DNA of 5,853 nucleotides from Pseudobdellovibrionaceae bacterium (GTDB lineage: Bacteria; Bdellovibrionota; Bdellovibrionia; Bdellovibrionales; JAMPXM01): the NCBI GenBank assembly GCA_913776405.1, contig CAJYOV010000194.1, positions 1 through 5,853 of the forward strand, read 5' to 3'. Under the pieces are notes generated by a model, which saw nothing but the letters and a program-made list of their open reading frames with translations, was not told the DNA's origin and ran no database searches. Numbering within the stretch: position 1 is the stretch's first letter; each line of letters opens with the position of its first letter. Shown here piece after piece: positions 1 to 4,790 of this stretch. The translations under genes were made by a program, and so were the position numbers.

Positions 1-100
1 TCAAGCAAGATCGCCTTCAGGCAGTTCGGGCGCAGATTCCGATGGCGAGTCACAGACGGCTCTTTTAGGGCTGGCTCGAGTTCTCTGATCAAGACTGTCG

Positions 101-106
101 AAGGAG
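101..106 (+). promoter_or_regulatory. Ribosome binding site of the small exported protein
   Basis: AAGGAG lies 5 nt before ATG 112. It decides the start: the frame is open back to the window edge, but no upstream start codon in this frame has a comparable site. It also favours ATG 112 over the in-frame ATG at 127. Confidence 0.75.
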
Positions 107-111
107 ATGGC

Positions 112-378
112 ATGTCGAATTTAAATATGAAGTTAGCTTTAATTCTCGGCGCTCTCGTTGCGGTCGTTTTGGCGTCGGTTCTAAATTCGACGGCGTTTGC
201 TCAGGGTGAAGACGAAGATGCGACGCCAGCGAAAAAGGTAACTCGTCGGTACCCGGGTGGTGGCGATGAGCAGCCTTTGACGGTTCAACAAACTTTGCCG
301 TTATCGGCACGGTACCCGGATCAGCCACGCCCAACGCCGGCGTCTGGCGTGACGAACGGCGATGCAACTCAAGACTAA
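112..378 (+). CDS. Small exported protein of unknown function, 88 aa
   Basis: I do not recognise this protein. Residues 1-30 look like a Sec signal peptide: a short N-region with Lys7, a hydrophobic core at about residues 8-24, and a signal peptidase I type site A-F-A at 28-30 before Gln31. There is no lipobox cysteine, so a lipoprotein is unlikely. The predicted mature part is only about 58 residues. It starts acidic (EDED at 33-36), then has a basic patch (KKVTRR, 41-46), then a Pro/Gln/Thr-rich tail. The tripeptide RYP occurs twice (46-48 and 67-69), each time encoded within the 10-mer CGGTACCCGG. There are no cysteines and no catalytic motif, so a disordered periplasmic or secreted protein is plausible. 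The strong ribosome binding site and clean signal peptide support a real gene. The next gene is about 130 bp downstream on the same strand, with no obvious functional link. Confidence 0.65.
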   Translation: MSNLNMKLALILGALVAVVLASVLNSTAFAQGEDEDATPAKKVTRRYPGGGDEQPLTVQQTLPLSARYPDQPRPTPASGVTNGDATQD

Positions 379-428
379 GCAAACGGTTCGGCGTGTGATC
401 AAAGGCTCTAGTTTCGTTTCTCATTTTA

Positions 429-457
429 TTGTCATTTGAAGGCTCGTTCGCTAGGGT
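429..457 (+). promoter_or_regulatory. Candidate sigma70-like promoter for ETF:quinone oxidoreductase
   Basis: TTGTCA (429-434) matches the -35 consensus at 5 of 6 positions. It is followed by a 17-nt spacer and TAGGGT (452-457), which matches the -10 consensus at only 3 of 6. The position, about 50 bp before ATG 510, suits a short leader. The -10 element is weak, and promoter consensus in this organism is unknown, so this is tentative. Confidence 0.25.
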
Positions 458-497
458 GGCCGCAGGTGAAAGCGACATCGCTTTTGCTTCGAGATTC

Positions 498-502
498 GGA
501 GG
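498..502 (+). promoter_or_regulatory. Ribosome binding site fixing the ETF:quinone oxidoreductase start
   Basis: GGAGG lies 7 nt before ATG 510, which is near-ideal spacing. The alternative upstream TTG at 429 has only T-rich sequence before it and no purine-rich site, so ATG 510 is the better start. Confidence 0.75.
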
Positions 503-509
503 CCCCCAG

Positions 510-2255
510 ATGGAAAATCAGCCTGAAATGCAGCCAGAAATTCAACGTGAAACAATGGATGTCGACGTCTTGATCGTCGGCGGTGGCTCGGCCGGTCTCT
601 CGGCGGCGCTTCATCTTCAGAATTCGATCAACGCGCACAACGAAGCAATCGCTTCGGGTCAGAAAACTGGAAATCCGATTCCAGAGCAAATGATCGTCGT
701 CTTGGAGAAAGCTTCAGAAGTTGGTGCGCACTCGATGTCGGGTGCTGTGTTGAATCCGGTTGCACTTCGTGAGCTCGTTCCTGATTTCATGGATCAGGGC
801 TGTCCGATTGAAGCAGAGGTGACTTACGAAGCCGTCTATCATCTCGGTAAAAAATCTTCTTTCAAACTTCCGGTAACGCCGCCGCCGTTTCAAAACGAAG
901 GCAACTTCATCATCTCGATCTCGAAGCTGAATCGCTGGTTGGGTCAACAGTGTGAAGCGAAGGGGATCAATATCTTCCCTGGCTTCGCGGCGGTTGAATG
1001 TCTGTATGAAGACGGTCCGAACGGCAAGAAAGTTGTTGGCGTTCGCACGGGTGACAAAGGCATCGATAAAGACGGCTCGCGTAAATCGAACTTCGAGCCG
1101 GGCATGCTCTTGAAATCGAAGATCACGATCTTCGCCGAAGGAACGCGTGGATCGCTCTTTCAAAAAGTCGCGTCGGAACTCGGCCTGATGGAAGGCAAGA
1201 ACCCAGATGTTTACGAGCTGGGTGTGAAAGAGATCATTCAATGCGCGCCGGGTACGATTGTTCCGGGCCAAGTGATTCACACGTTGGGCTTCCCACTCGT
1301 GAAGGGTGTCGGCGGAACTTGGATCTACACGCTTCCGAACGATCAGATTTCGATCGGCGTCGTCGGTTATCTCGATACGACGGACCCGCTCTTCGATCCA
1401 CACAGAATGCTTCAACAATTAAAGGCGCACCCGTTCGTCATGAACATGATTAAAGGTGGCAAGGTTCTCGCTTACGGCGGGAAGACGCTGCCTGCTGGCG
1501 GCTGGTACTCGATGCCGAAGCTTTACCACGACGGCATGATGGTCGTTGGTGATACAGCCAGCATGGTTGATGTGAAGAAGCTAAAGGGCATTCACATGGC
1601 GATGAAGTCAGGCATGCTTGCGGCCGAGACTGCGTTCGATTCGATTCTCGCGCAGGATTCTTCGGCGACGGTTTTGAAAGCCTACGAAGAGCGAGTGAAC
1701 AACTCGTACATCAAAACAGATCTTTGGAAGACTCGGAACTTCCACCAAACGCTCTCGAAGGGGATGTACGCTTCAATGCCGCTCATTGGTCTCCAAGAGA
1801 TCACGGGTGGCCGTGGCCTGTTCGATAACATGAAGATCGAGCACAAAGACTACGAGACGACTGAATCAGTTTTGGATACATGGGGCCCACGTCCATGGGA
1901 TCAGGAAGAGAACCAGCTTCCGAAGCCAGATGGCGTCTTGTTCTTCGATAAGCTTTCGAGCGTGTACCTGACGGGCACGATGCATGACGAACACTCGCCA
2001 AGCCACCTTTTGGTAGCGAATACGAGCGTTTGCCGGGACGTCTGTTACGAGAAGTATCAGTCACCTTGCAATCACTTCTGCCCAGCGGCGGTCTACGAGA
2101 TGGTCCCGGATGAAGAGATTCAAGGTAAGAAACGTTTGCAGGTTAACTATACGAACTGCATTCACTGCAAAACTTGCGATATAAAGTGCCCATTCGACAA
2201 CATCGACTGGACGACGCCCGAAGGCGGCGGCGGACCAAACTACAAAGAGACGTAA
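510..2255 (+). CDS. Electron transfer flavoprotein:quinone oxidoreductase (ETF-QO), 581 aa
   Basis: ETF-QO is a monotopic inner-membrane flavoprotein that takes electrons from reduced ETF (fed by acyl-CoA and related dehydrogenases) and reduces the quinone pool, using FAD and an iron-sulfur cluster. Seen here: a dinucleotide-binding G-x-G-x-x-G at 24-29 after a beta strand (DVLIVGGG); the family segment LEKASEVGAHSMSG at 65-78; GGWYSMPK at 330-337; the second FAD contact GDTA at 347-350, followed by KLKGIHMAMKSGMLAAE; and a C-terminal ferredoxin-like domain from about 505, ending in the family-typical PEGGGGP. The cluster domain has CP at 524 and C550-x2-C553-x2-C556, equivalent to the four ligands of mitochondrial ETF-QO. 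It also has C508, C512, C520 and C560, making eight cysteines. Length fits the family. A 27-residue extension to TTG 429 is possible but lacks a ribosome binding site and resembles no family sequence. No etfA or etfB is in the window. The family assignment is very secure. Confidence 0.96.
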   Translation: MENQPEMQPEIQRETMDVDVLIVGGGSAGLSAALHLQNSINAHNEAIASGQKTGNPIPEQMIVVLEKASEVGAHSMSGAVLNPVALRELVPDFMDQGCPIEAEVTYEAVYHLGKKSSFKLPVTPPPFQNEGNFIISISKLNRWLGQQCEAKGINIFPGFAAVECLYEDGPNGKKVVGVRTGDKGIDKDGSRKSNFEPGMLLKSKITIFAEGTRGSLFQKVASELGLMEGKNPDVYELGVKEIIQCAPGTIVPGQVIHTLGFPLVKGVGGTWIYTLPNDQISIGVVGYLDTTDPLFDPHRMLQQLKAHPFVMNMIKGGKVLAYGGKTLPAGGWYSMPKLYHDGMMVVGDTASMVDVKKLKGIHMAMKSGMLAAETAFDSILAQDSSATVLKAYEERVNNSYIKTDLWKTRNFHQTLSKGMYASMPLIGLQEITGGRGLFDNMKIEHKDYETTESVLDTWGPRPWDQEENQLPKPDGVLFFDKLSSVYLTGTMHDEHSPSHLLVANTSVCRDVCYEKYQSPCNHFCPAAVYEMVPDEEIQGKKRLQVNYTNCIHCKTCDIKCPFDNIDWTTPEGGGGPNYKET

Positions 2256-2305
2256 GTCTTTTTGACTAAAAGGCTCTGATTCAAGAAAGCTGCGCACGCG
2301 TAGAT

Positions 2306-2326
2306 TTCAGCGAAGACGGAGCTGAA
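2306..2326 (+). repeat. Small inverted repeat in the leader of the methyltransferase gene
   Basis: TTCAGC (2306-2311) and GCTGAA (2321-2326) flank a 9-nt loop in the 141-bp gap between the ETF-QO stop and ATG 2397. There is no following T-tract, so it is not an intrinsic terminator. A 6-bp stem of this kind can occur by chance. I saw no convincing promoter or riboswitch fold in the rest of this gap. Confidence 0.2.
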
Positions 2327-2396
2327 GCGAATTCAACAATCGGGCTCGCGATGCGATGGAAGCGTGAGCTCTTAACACCTGGAAGGGTAGGTCATC

Positions 2397-3524
2397 ATGG
2401 CGAAGTTTTTCGCAATGACGTCTAAGGGTCTCGTAGACGTCCTCGAACAAGAATTAAAAGACATGGGTTTGCAGAAGCTTGAGCGCGGCATTAGCGGCGT
2501 TTACTTCGAAGGGCCCTGGGCGCATTGCTACCGCGCGAACTTGCGCTCGCGCACGGCGACACGGATCATCTTACCGATCCTCGATTTCCCTGCCTATAAG
2601 AACGAAGATCTCTACCACAACATTCAGAAGCACGACTTCACGAAATACATTCCACCGAACGGAACGCTAGCTGTCGATTCGATGGTGCGGGATTCGGGCG
2701 TCTTTGCCGATCAACGTTTCGTTTCGATGAAAGTGAAAGACGCGATTGTCGATCAGTTTCGCGACAAGTTTGAGATTCGGCCTGATGTCGATAGCAAAAA
2801 TCCGGATTTGAGTTTGATCGTTCGATGTAACAAGAACCAGTTCTCGGTTGCGATCGACACCTCAGGTGAAGCGCTCTTTAAGCGCGGTTACCGCGTTGGG
2901 ATGACCGATGCTCACGTGAAAGAACACTTGGCCGCAGGCATCTTGCTCATGACTGGGTGGGATCGCAAATCGCCCGTTGTGGACCCGATGTGTGGTTCGG
3001 GCACGTTCTTGATCGAAGCGGCGCTCATGGCTCTGAATGTTGCACCGGGCACGATGCGCAAAGGTTTTGCGTTTCAGCGCTTGAACGGTTTCCAGCGCGA
3101 TGAATACGAAGCGGAAGTGGATGCAGCCATTTCGGAAGAACTCGAAGAGTTGCCGTTCAAATTCTACGGCTACGACATCGACAAAGAAGCGCTAAAGGTC
3201 GCGCGCCAAAACGCGATCCAAGCAGGAGTCTCTGAATTGGTTGAGCTTCAACGAGCGCCCGTCGAGACGCTGCCGACGCCTCCAGAAAAAGGCATTATGG
3301 TTGTCGATCCGCCGTACGGCGAGCGCATGGGCAACCCTTACGAACTCACAGATTTGTATGCGGATCTCGCGCACACGATGAAGACGTCGTTCCTGGGTTG
3401 GGAGTGCTTCGTTCTCTCAGGCGCACCGGAACTCTCGAAGTCGATGAAGCTCAAGTCAGAGCGCAAGTTCCCAGTGTGGAACGGACCGATCGAGTGCCGT
3501 TTACTCAAGTACACGATGTTTTGA
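2397..3524 (+). CDS. THUMP-domain class I SAM-dependent RNA methyltransferase (RlmL/YpsC family), 375 aa
   Basis: This belongs to the family of E. coli RlmL, whose N-terminal part makes m2G2445 in 23S rRNA, and of single-domain relatives such as Bacillus YpsC (COG0116 type). The N-terminal third, to about residue 160, matches the ferredoxin-like plus THUMP RNA-binding part, including VDSMVRDSGVFADQRFVSMK. The catalytic domain follows, with motif I DPMCGSGTF at 196-204, the acidic SAM-contacting strand YGYDID at 257-262, and motif IV DPPYGER at 304-310. Family members more often have N-P-P-Y in motif IV; D-P-P-Y is a known alternative and also fits amino-group (guanine N2) methylation. At 375 aa it lacks the RlmK half found in E. 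coli RlmKL. Translation starts at ATG 2397; GGAAGG at 2381-2386 is a usable but slightly distant ribosome binding site. The exact target nucleotide cannot be read from the sequence, so no gene symbol is given. It is separated by 141 bp from ETF-QO and is probably transcribed on its own. Confidence 0.9.
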   Translation: MAKFFAMTSKGLVDVLEQELKDMGLQKLERGISGVYFEGPWAHCYRANLRSRTATRIILPILDFPAYKNEDLYHNIQKHDFTKYIPPNGTLAVDSMVRDSGVFADQRFVSMKVKDAIVDQFRDKFEIRPDVDSKNPDLSLIVRCNKNQFSVAIDTSGEALFKRGYRVGMTDAHVKEHLAAGILLMTGWDRKSPVVDPMCGSGTFLIEAALMALNVAPGTMRKGFAFQRLNGFQRDEYEAEVDAAISEELEELPFKFYGYDIDKEALKVARQNAIQAGVSELVELQRAPVETLPTPPEKGIMVVDPPYGERMGNPYELTDLYADLAHTMKTSFLGWECFVLSGAPELSKSMKLKSERKFPVWNGPIECRLLKYTMF

Positions 3525-3529
3525 TTGGG

Positions 3530-3595
3530 CAGATTCAGCAGCAGAATCAGAGGCAGAGTCAGTTTCAGTTTTAGTTTTAGTTTTAGTTTTAGTTT
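3530..3595. repeat. Degenerate 6-bp tandem repeat, 11 units of YAGNNN
   Basis: Starting 5 bp after the methyltransferase stop, the sequence runs in exact 6-bp phase: CAGATT, CAGCAG, CAGAAT, CAGAGG, CAGAGT, CAGTTT twice, then TAGTTT four times. AG is invariant at positions 2-3 of every unit. The array is graded: the right end is homogeneous and the left end diverged, as expected for slippage expansion with older, mutated units on one side. It is non-coding on both strands as far as I can judge, although it creates spurious Phe-Ser or Lys-Leu repeats when translated. Confidence 0.85.
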
Positions 3596-3651
3596 ACGGT
3601 CGAGATCGTTGAACAACACTGCAACTGAACTGAAACCGCATCTGATTCTGC
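3541..3651. repeat. Long imperfect inverted repeat between convergent genes, possible transcript-end structure
   Basis: Two segments pair in order. GCAGAATCAGA (3541-3551) is perfectly complementary to 3641-3651 (11 bp), and GTTTCAGTT (3562-3570) to 3628-3636 (9 bp). The internal loop has 10 nt on one side and 4 nt on the other, and the terminal loop (3571-3627) holds the TTTTAG repeats. Three more pairs are possible outside (3536-3538 with 3654-3656). It lies between two genes that converge, so it could shape both transcript ends. There is no T-tract directly after the stem, so it is not a textbook intrinsic terminator. The 180-bp gap also contains a perfect 10-bp palindrome, CGGACGTCCG, at 3668-3677. 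Confidence 0.6.
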
Positions 3652-3704
3652 ATCTGTTGCTTGAAAACGGACGTCCGAGTGCGGCTTGAGACTAAAGAGT
3701 GTTC

Positions 3705-4079
3705 TTAGAACGGTTTGTAGACGGCGAAATACGCGTTTACGACTGCGAAGAGCAAAACGAGAGCCCAGAAGGGTTTCGCTGCGCCTGGTTTGCGCCAGAT
3801 GAGAGCCGGCATACCACCGAGGACAAGCCAGATTACGAGCTTTGCGATGACCCAGCCGGGGAGTGCGCCATGCATGACACCCAAGCGTGCAAGCAGTCCG
3901 AAGCCGCCGATGAGGGCGAGCAAGAGGCCGATGCCGTGGAAGGCGGAAACCATTTTGCGCGAGCGGAACGTTTCTTTTTTGCCGCCGTCGGCGACGTAAA
4001 TACACATCGCTGAGAGTGAGCTGATGGTCATGAAGATGCCTAGGAAGTGCAGAATTTTGTAGAATCCGTAGGAGAGCAT
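3705..4079 (-). CDS. Four-helix integral membrane protein of unknown function, 124 aa
   Basis: I do not recognise the family with confidence. The protein has four hydrophobic segments at about residues 8-29, 46-66, 76-95 and 103-121. Basic residues cluster in the loop between helices 1 and 2 (KKETFRSRK, 34-42) and at 96-102, which by the positive-inside rule places both the 1-2 loop side and the 3-4 loop side in the cytoplasm. Histidines sit in or near helices (H11, H48, H70), and helix 2 carries a glycine-rich GxxxLALIGGFGLLARLG-like face. The size and layout resemble small four-helix proteins such as SirB/YchQ or heme/copper-associated membrane proteins, but this is only a general resemblance. 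The start is ATG 4079, with AGGA 6 nt upstream on the minus strand. The gene is divergent from cdd and converges on the methyltransferase gene. Consistent hydrophobic periodicity over the whole frame makes it real; the opposing-frame alternatives here are Arg- or Glu-rich and look like shadows. Confidence 0.8.
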   Translation of the reverse strand: MLSYGFYKILHFLGIFMTISSLSAMCIYVADGGKKETFRSRKMVSAFHGIGLLLALIGGFGLLARLGVMHGALPGWVIAKLVIWLVLGGMPALIWRKPGAAKPFWALVLLFAVVNAYFAVYKPF

Positions 4080-4085
4080 TTTGAT

Positions 4086-4089
4086 TCCT
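4086..4089 (-). promoter_or_regulatory. Ribosome binding site of the four-helix membrane protein
   Basis: On the minus strand CAGGAATCAAA precedes the ATG, with AGGA 6 nt from the start codon. This supports ATG 4079 as the start. Confidence 0.65.
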
Positions 4090-4092
4090 GTT

Positions 4093-4106
4093 GCGCGAGC
4101 TCGTGC
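4093..4106. promoter_or_regulatory. Dyad-symmetric sequence, possible operator half of a pair
   Basis: GCGCGAGCTCGTGC is a 14-bp palindrome with one G-T mismatch pair around a perfect 8-bp core, CGAGCTCG. It lies just upstream of the membrane protein gene, with its centre 37 bp from a second dyad that also contains CGAGCTC. It could be a regulator site, or chance. Confidence 0.3.
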
Positions 4107-4125
4107 TTGAGCCGGGTGGTTAAAG

Positions 4126-4147
4126 GATCGGAACTCGAGCTCCGGTC
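4126..4147. promoter_or_regulatory. 22-bp near-perfect palindrome in the divergent intergenic region
   Basis: The half-sites GATCGGAACTC and GAGCTCCGGTC are complementary at 9 of 11 positions, plus one G-T pair and one A-C mismatch, with no spacer between them. A dyad of this length between two divergent genes (the membrane protein at 4079 and cdd at 4235) is typical of operators bound by dimeric regulators. I see no strong -35/-10 pair that would fix its position relative to either promoter. The remainder of the 155-bp gap shows only a short direct repeat, GGATGC, at about 4178-4190. Confidence 0.4.
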
Positions 4148-4217
4148 GTACCGCGTTTTAGAGCGATCGGCAAAGTGTGGATGCGGATGCAGCGAAAAGT
4201 TGCGTCAAGGGAGCGCT

Positions 4218-4222
4218 AGGAG
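4218..4222 (+). promoter_or_regulatory. Ribosome binding site of cdd, with long spacing
   Basis: AGGAG is a good Shine-Dalgarno core, but it lies 12 nt from ATG 4235, longer than the usual 5-9 nt. No alternative start codon that fits the protein family is closer, so initiation may be modest. Confidence 0.5.
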
Positions 4223-4234
4223 CACACTCAATCT

Positions 4235-4672
4235 ATGAAAGTCGCACCCAAGATCGCCGAAGCTTACGAAAAAGCGCGTACGACGCGCCTTAACTCTTAT
4301 TCGCCGTACTCGAAATTCAAGGTTGGTGCTGCGCTCGTCACGAAGAGCGGTAAGTTTATAACCGGATGTAATGTCGAGAACGCGTCTTACGGCGGTACCG
4401 TCTGCGCTGAACGTACGGCGATCTTGAAAGCGATCTCAGAGCGAGAGACAGCGTTCAGCGATATCGTTGTTGTCACCGATGCGGCTGAGCCGGCATTTCC
4501 TTGTGCGTTTTGTCTTCAGGTGATGGCTGAGTTCTTCGACCCGGAGACGAAAATTTATCTCGCGGATACTGAAGGCGTAAGATCCGTTCACAAATTCAAA
4601 TCTCTTCTTCCAAAGCCATTTGGTCCTATGCAACTCAAGACCGCGAAAGCGACGGCTAAGAAAAAGAACTAA
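4235..4672 (+). CDS. cdd: Cytidine deaminase, 145 aa
   Basis: Cytidine deaminase hydrolyses cytidine and deoxycytidine to uridine and deoxyuridine plus ammonia in pyrimidine salvage, in the cytoplasm, and is normally a homotetramer in this small form. Seen here: the substrate-binding stretch SPYSKFKVGAAL (23-34); N46 and E48 in GCNVENASYGG (44-54), which contact the ribose; the first zinc and catalytic motif C57-A-E59, with E59 as proton shuttle; R60; and the second zinc motif P89-C90-x-x-C93. The second motif reads PCAFCLQV, whereas the family norm is PCGxCRQV, so the Gly and the Arg are replaced while both zinc cysteines are kept. Length is slightly above the usual 130-136 aa because of a Lys/Ala-rich tail (from about 135). 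It is divergent from the membrane protein gene and ends 47 bp before a strong terminator, so it is probably monocistronic. Confidence 0.93.
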   Translation: MKVAPKIAEAYEKARTTRLNSYSPYSKFKVGAALVTKSGKFITGCNVENASYGGTVCAERTAILKAISERETAFSDIVVVTDAAEPAFPCAFCLQVMAEFFDPETKIYLADTEGVRSVHKFKSLLPKPFGPMQLKTAKATAKKKN

Positions 4673-4719
4673 ATCGCAGGGTAAAAAGACTGTGCGCTCG
4701 GCCTGAGCCTACAGGCGCT

Positions 4720-4749
4720 AAAAAAGGGATCGGATACGATCCCTTTTTT
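4720..4749. terminator. Bidirectional intrinsic terminator between cdd and lpxD
   Basis: A perfect 13-bp stem, AAAAAAGGGATCG (4720-4732) with CGATCCCTTTTTT (4737-4749), closes a GATA loop (4733-4736). Each strand has a run of six T at its 3' side, so it can stop transcription from both converging genes. It lies 47 bp after the cdd stop and 41 bp after the lpxD stop. A weaker hairpin, GCCTG/CAGGC (4701-4716), precedes it on the cdd side. Confidence 0.93.
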
Positions 4750-4790
4750 CATTTCTAACTGGTTAAATCCTGAACGGAGTTCGAGACGTT

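Noticed and set aside
3..68. Open frame from the window edge ending at TAG 66-68, possibly the C-terminus of an upstream gene (last residues PMASHRRLF)
   Set aside because: Only 21 codons are visible, and another forward frame ends at TGA 86-88 while a third stays open, so nothing distinguishes a real tail from chance.
89..478. 129-aa minus-strand frame opposite the small exported protein
   Set aside because: Composition is a typical antisense shadow (Pro/Arg/His-rich), there is no domain, and the plus-strand gene has a signal peptide and ribosome binding site.
714..1418. 234-aa minus-strand frame inside ETF-QO
   Set aside because: It lies wholly opposite a highly conserved coding region and is Arg/Phe-rich with no recognisable motif.
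2257..2272. CTTTT-TGACT-AAAAG hairpin after the ETF-QO stop as a terminator
   Set aside because: The stem is 5 bp, AT-only apart from the closing pair, and lacks a downstream T-tract, so it is too weak to call.
3571..3595. TTTTAG repeats as telomere-like sequence
   Set aside because: The unit grades into CAGNNN units on one side and is internal between ordinary genes, which indicates simple-sequence slippage rather than a chromosome end.
3338..3619. Minus-strand frame with a Lys-Leu repeat
   Set aside because: The repeat is only the translation of the TTTTAG array, and the rest overlaps the methyltransferase C-terminus.
3589..4013. Alternative frames on both strands over the membrane protein (Arg-rich minus, Glu-rich plus)
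   Set aside because: They lack start signals and have shadow-like composition, whereas the 3705-4079 minus frame has four clean transmembrane segments and a ribosome binding site.
4155..4164. GTTTTAGAGC, identical to the start of a well-known Cas9 crRNA repeat
   Set aside because: It is a single 10-mer with no repeats, spacers, anti-repeat or cas genes nearby, so it is chance.
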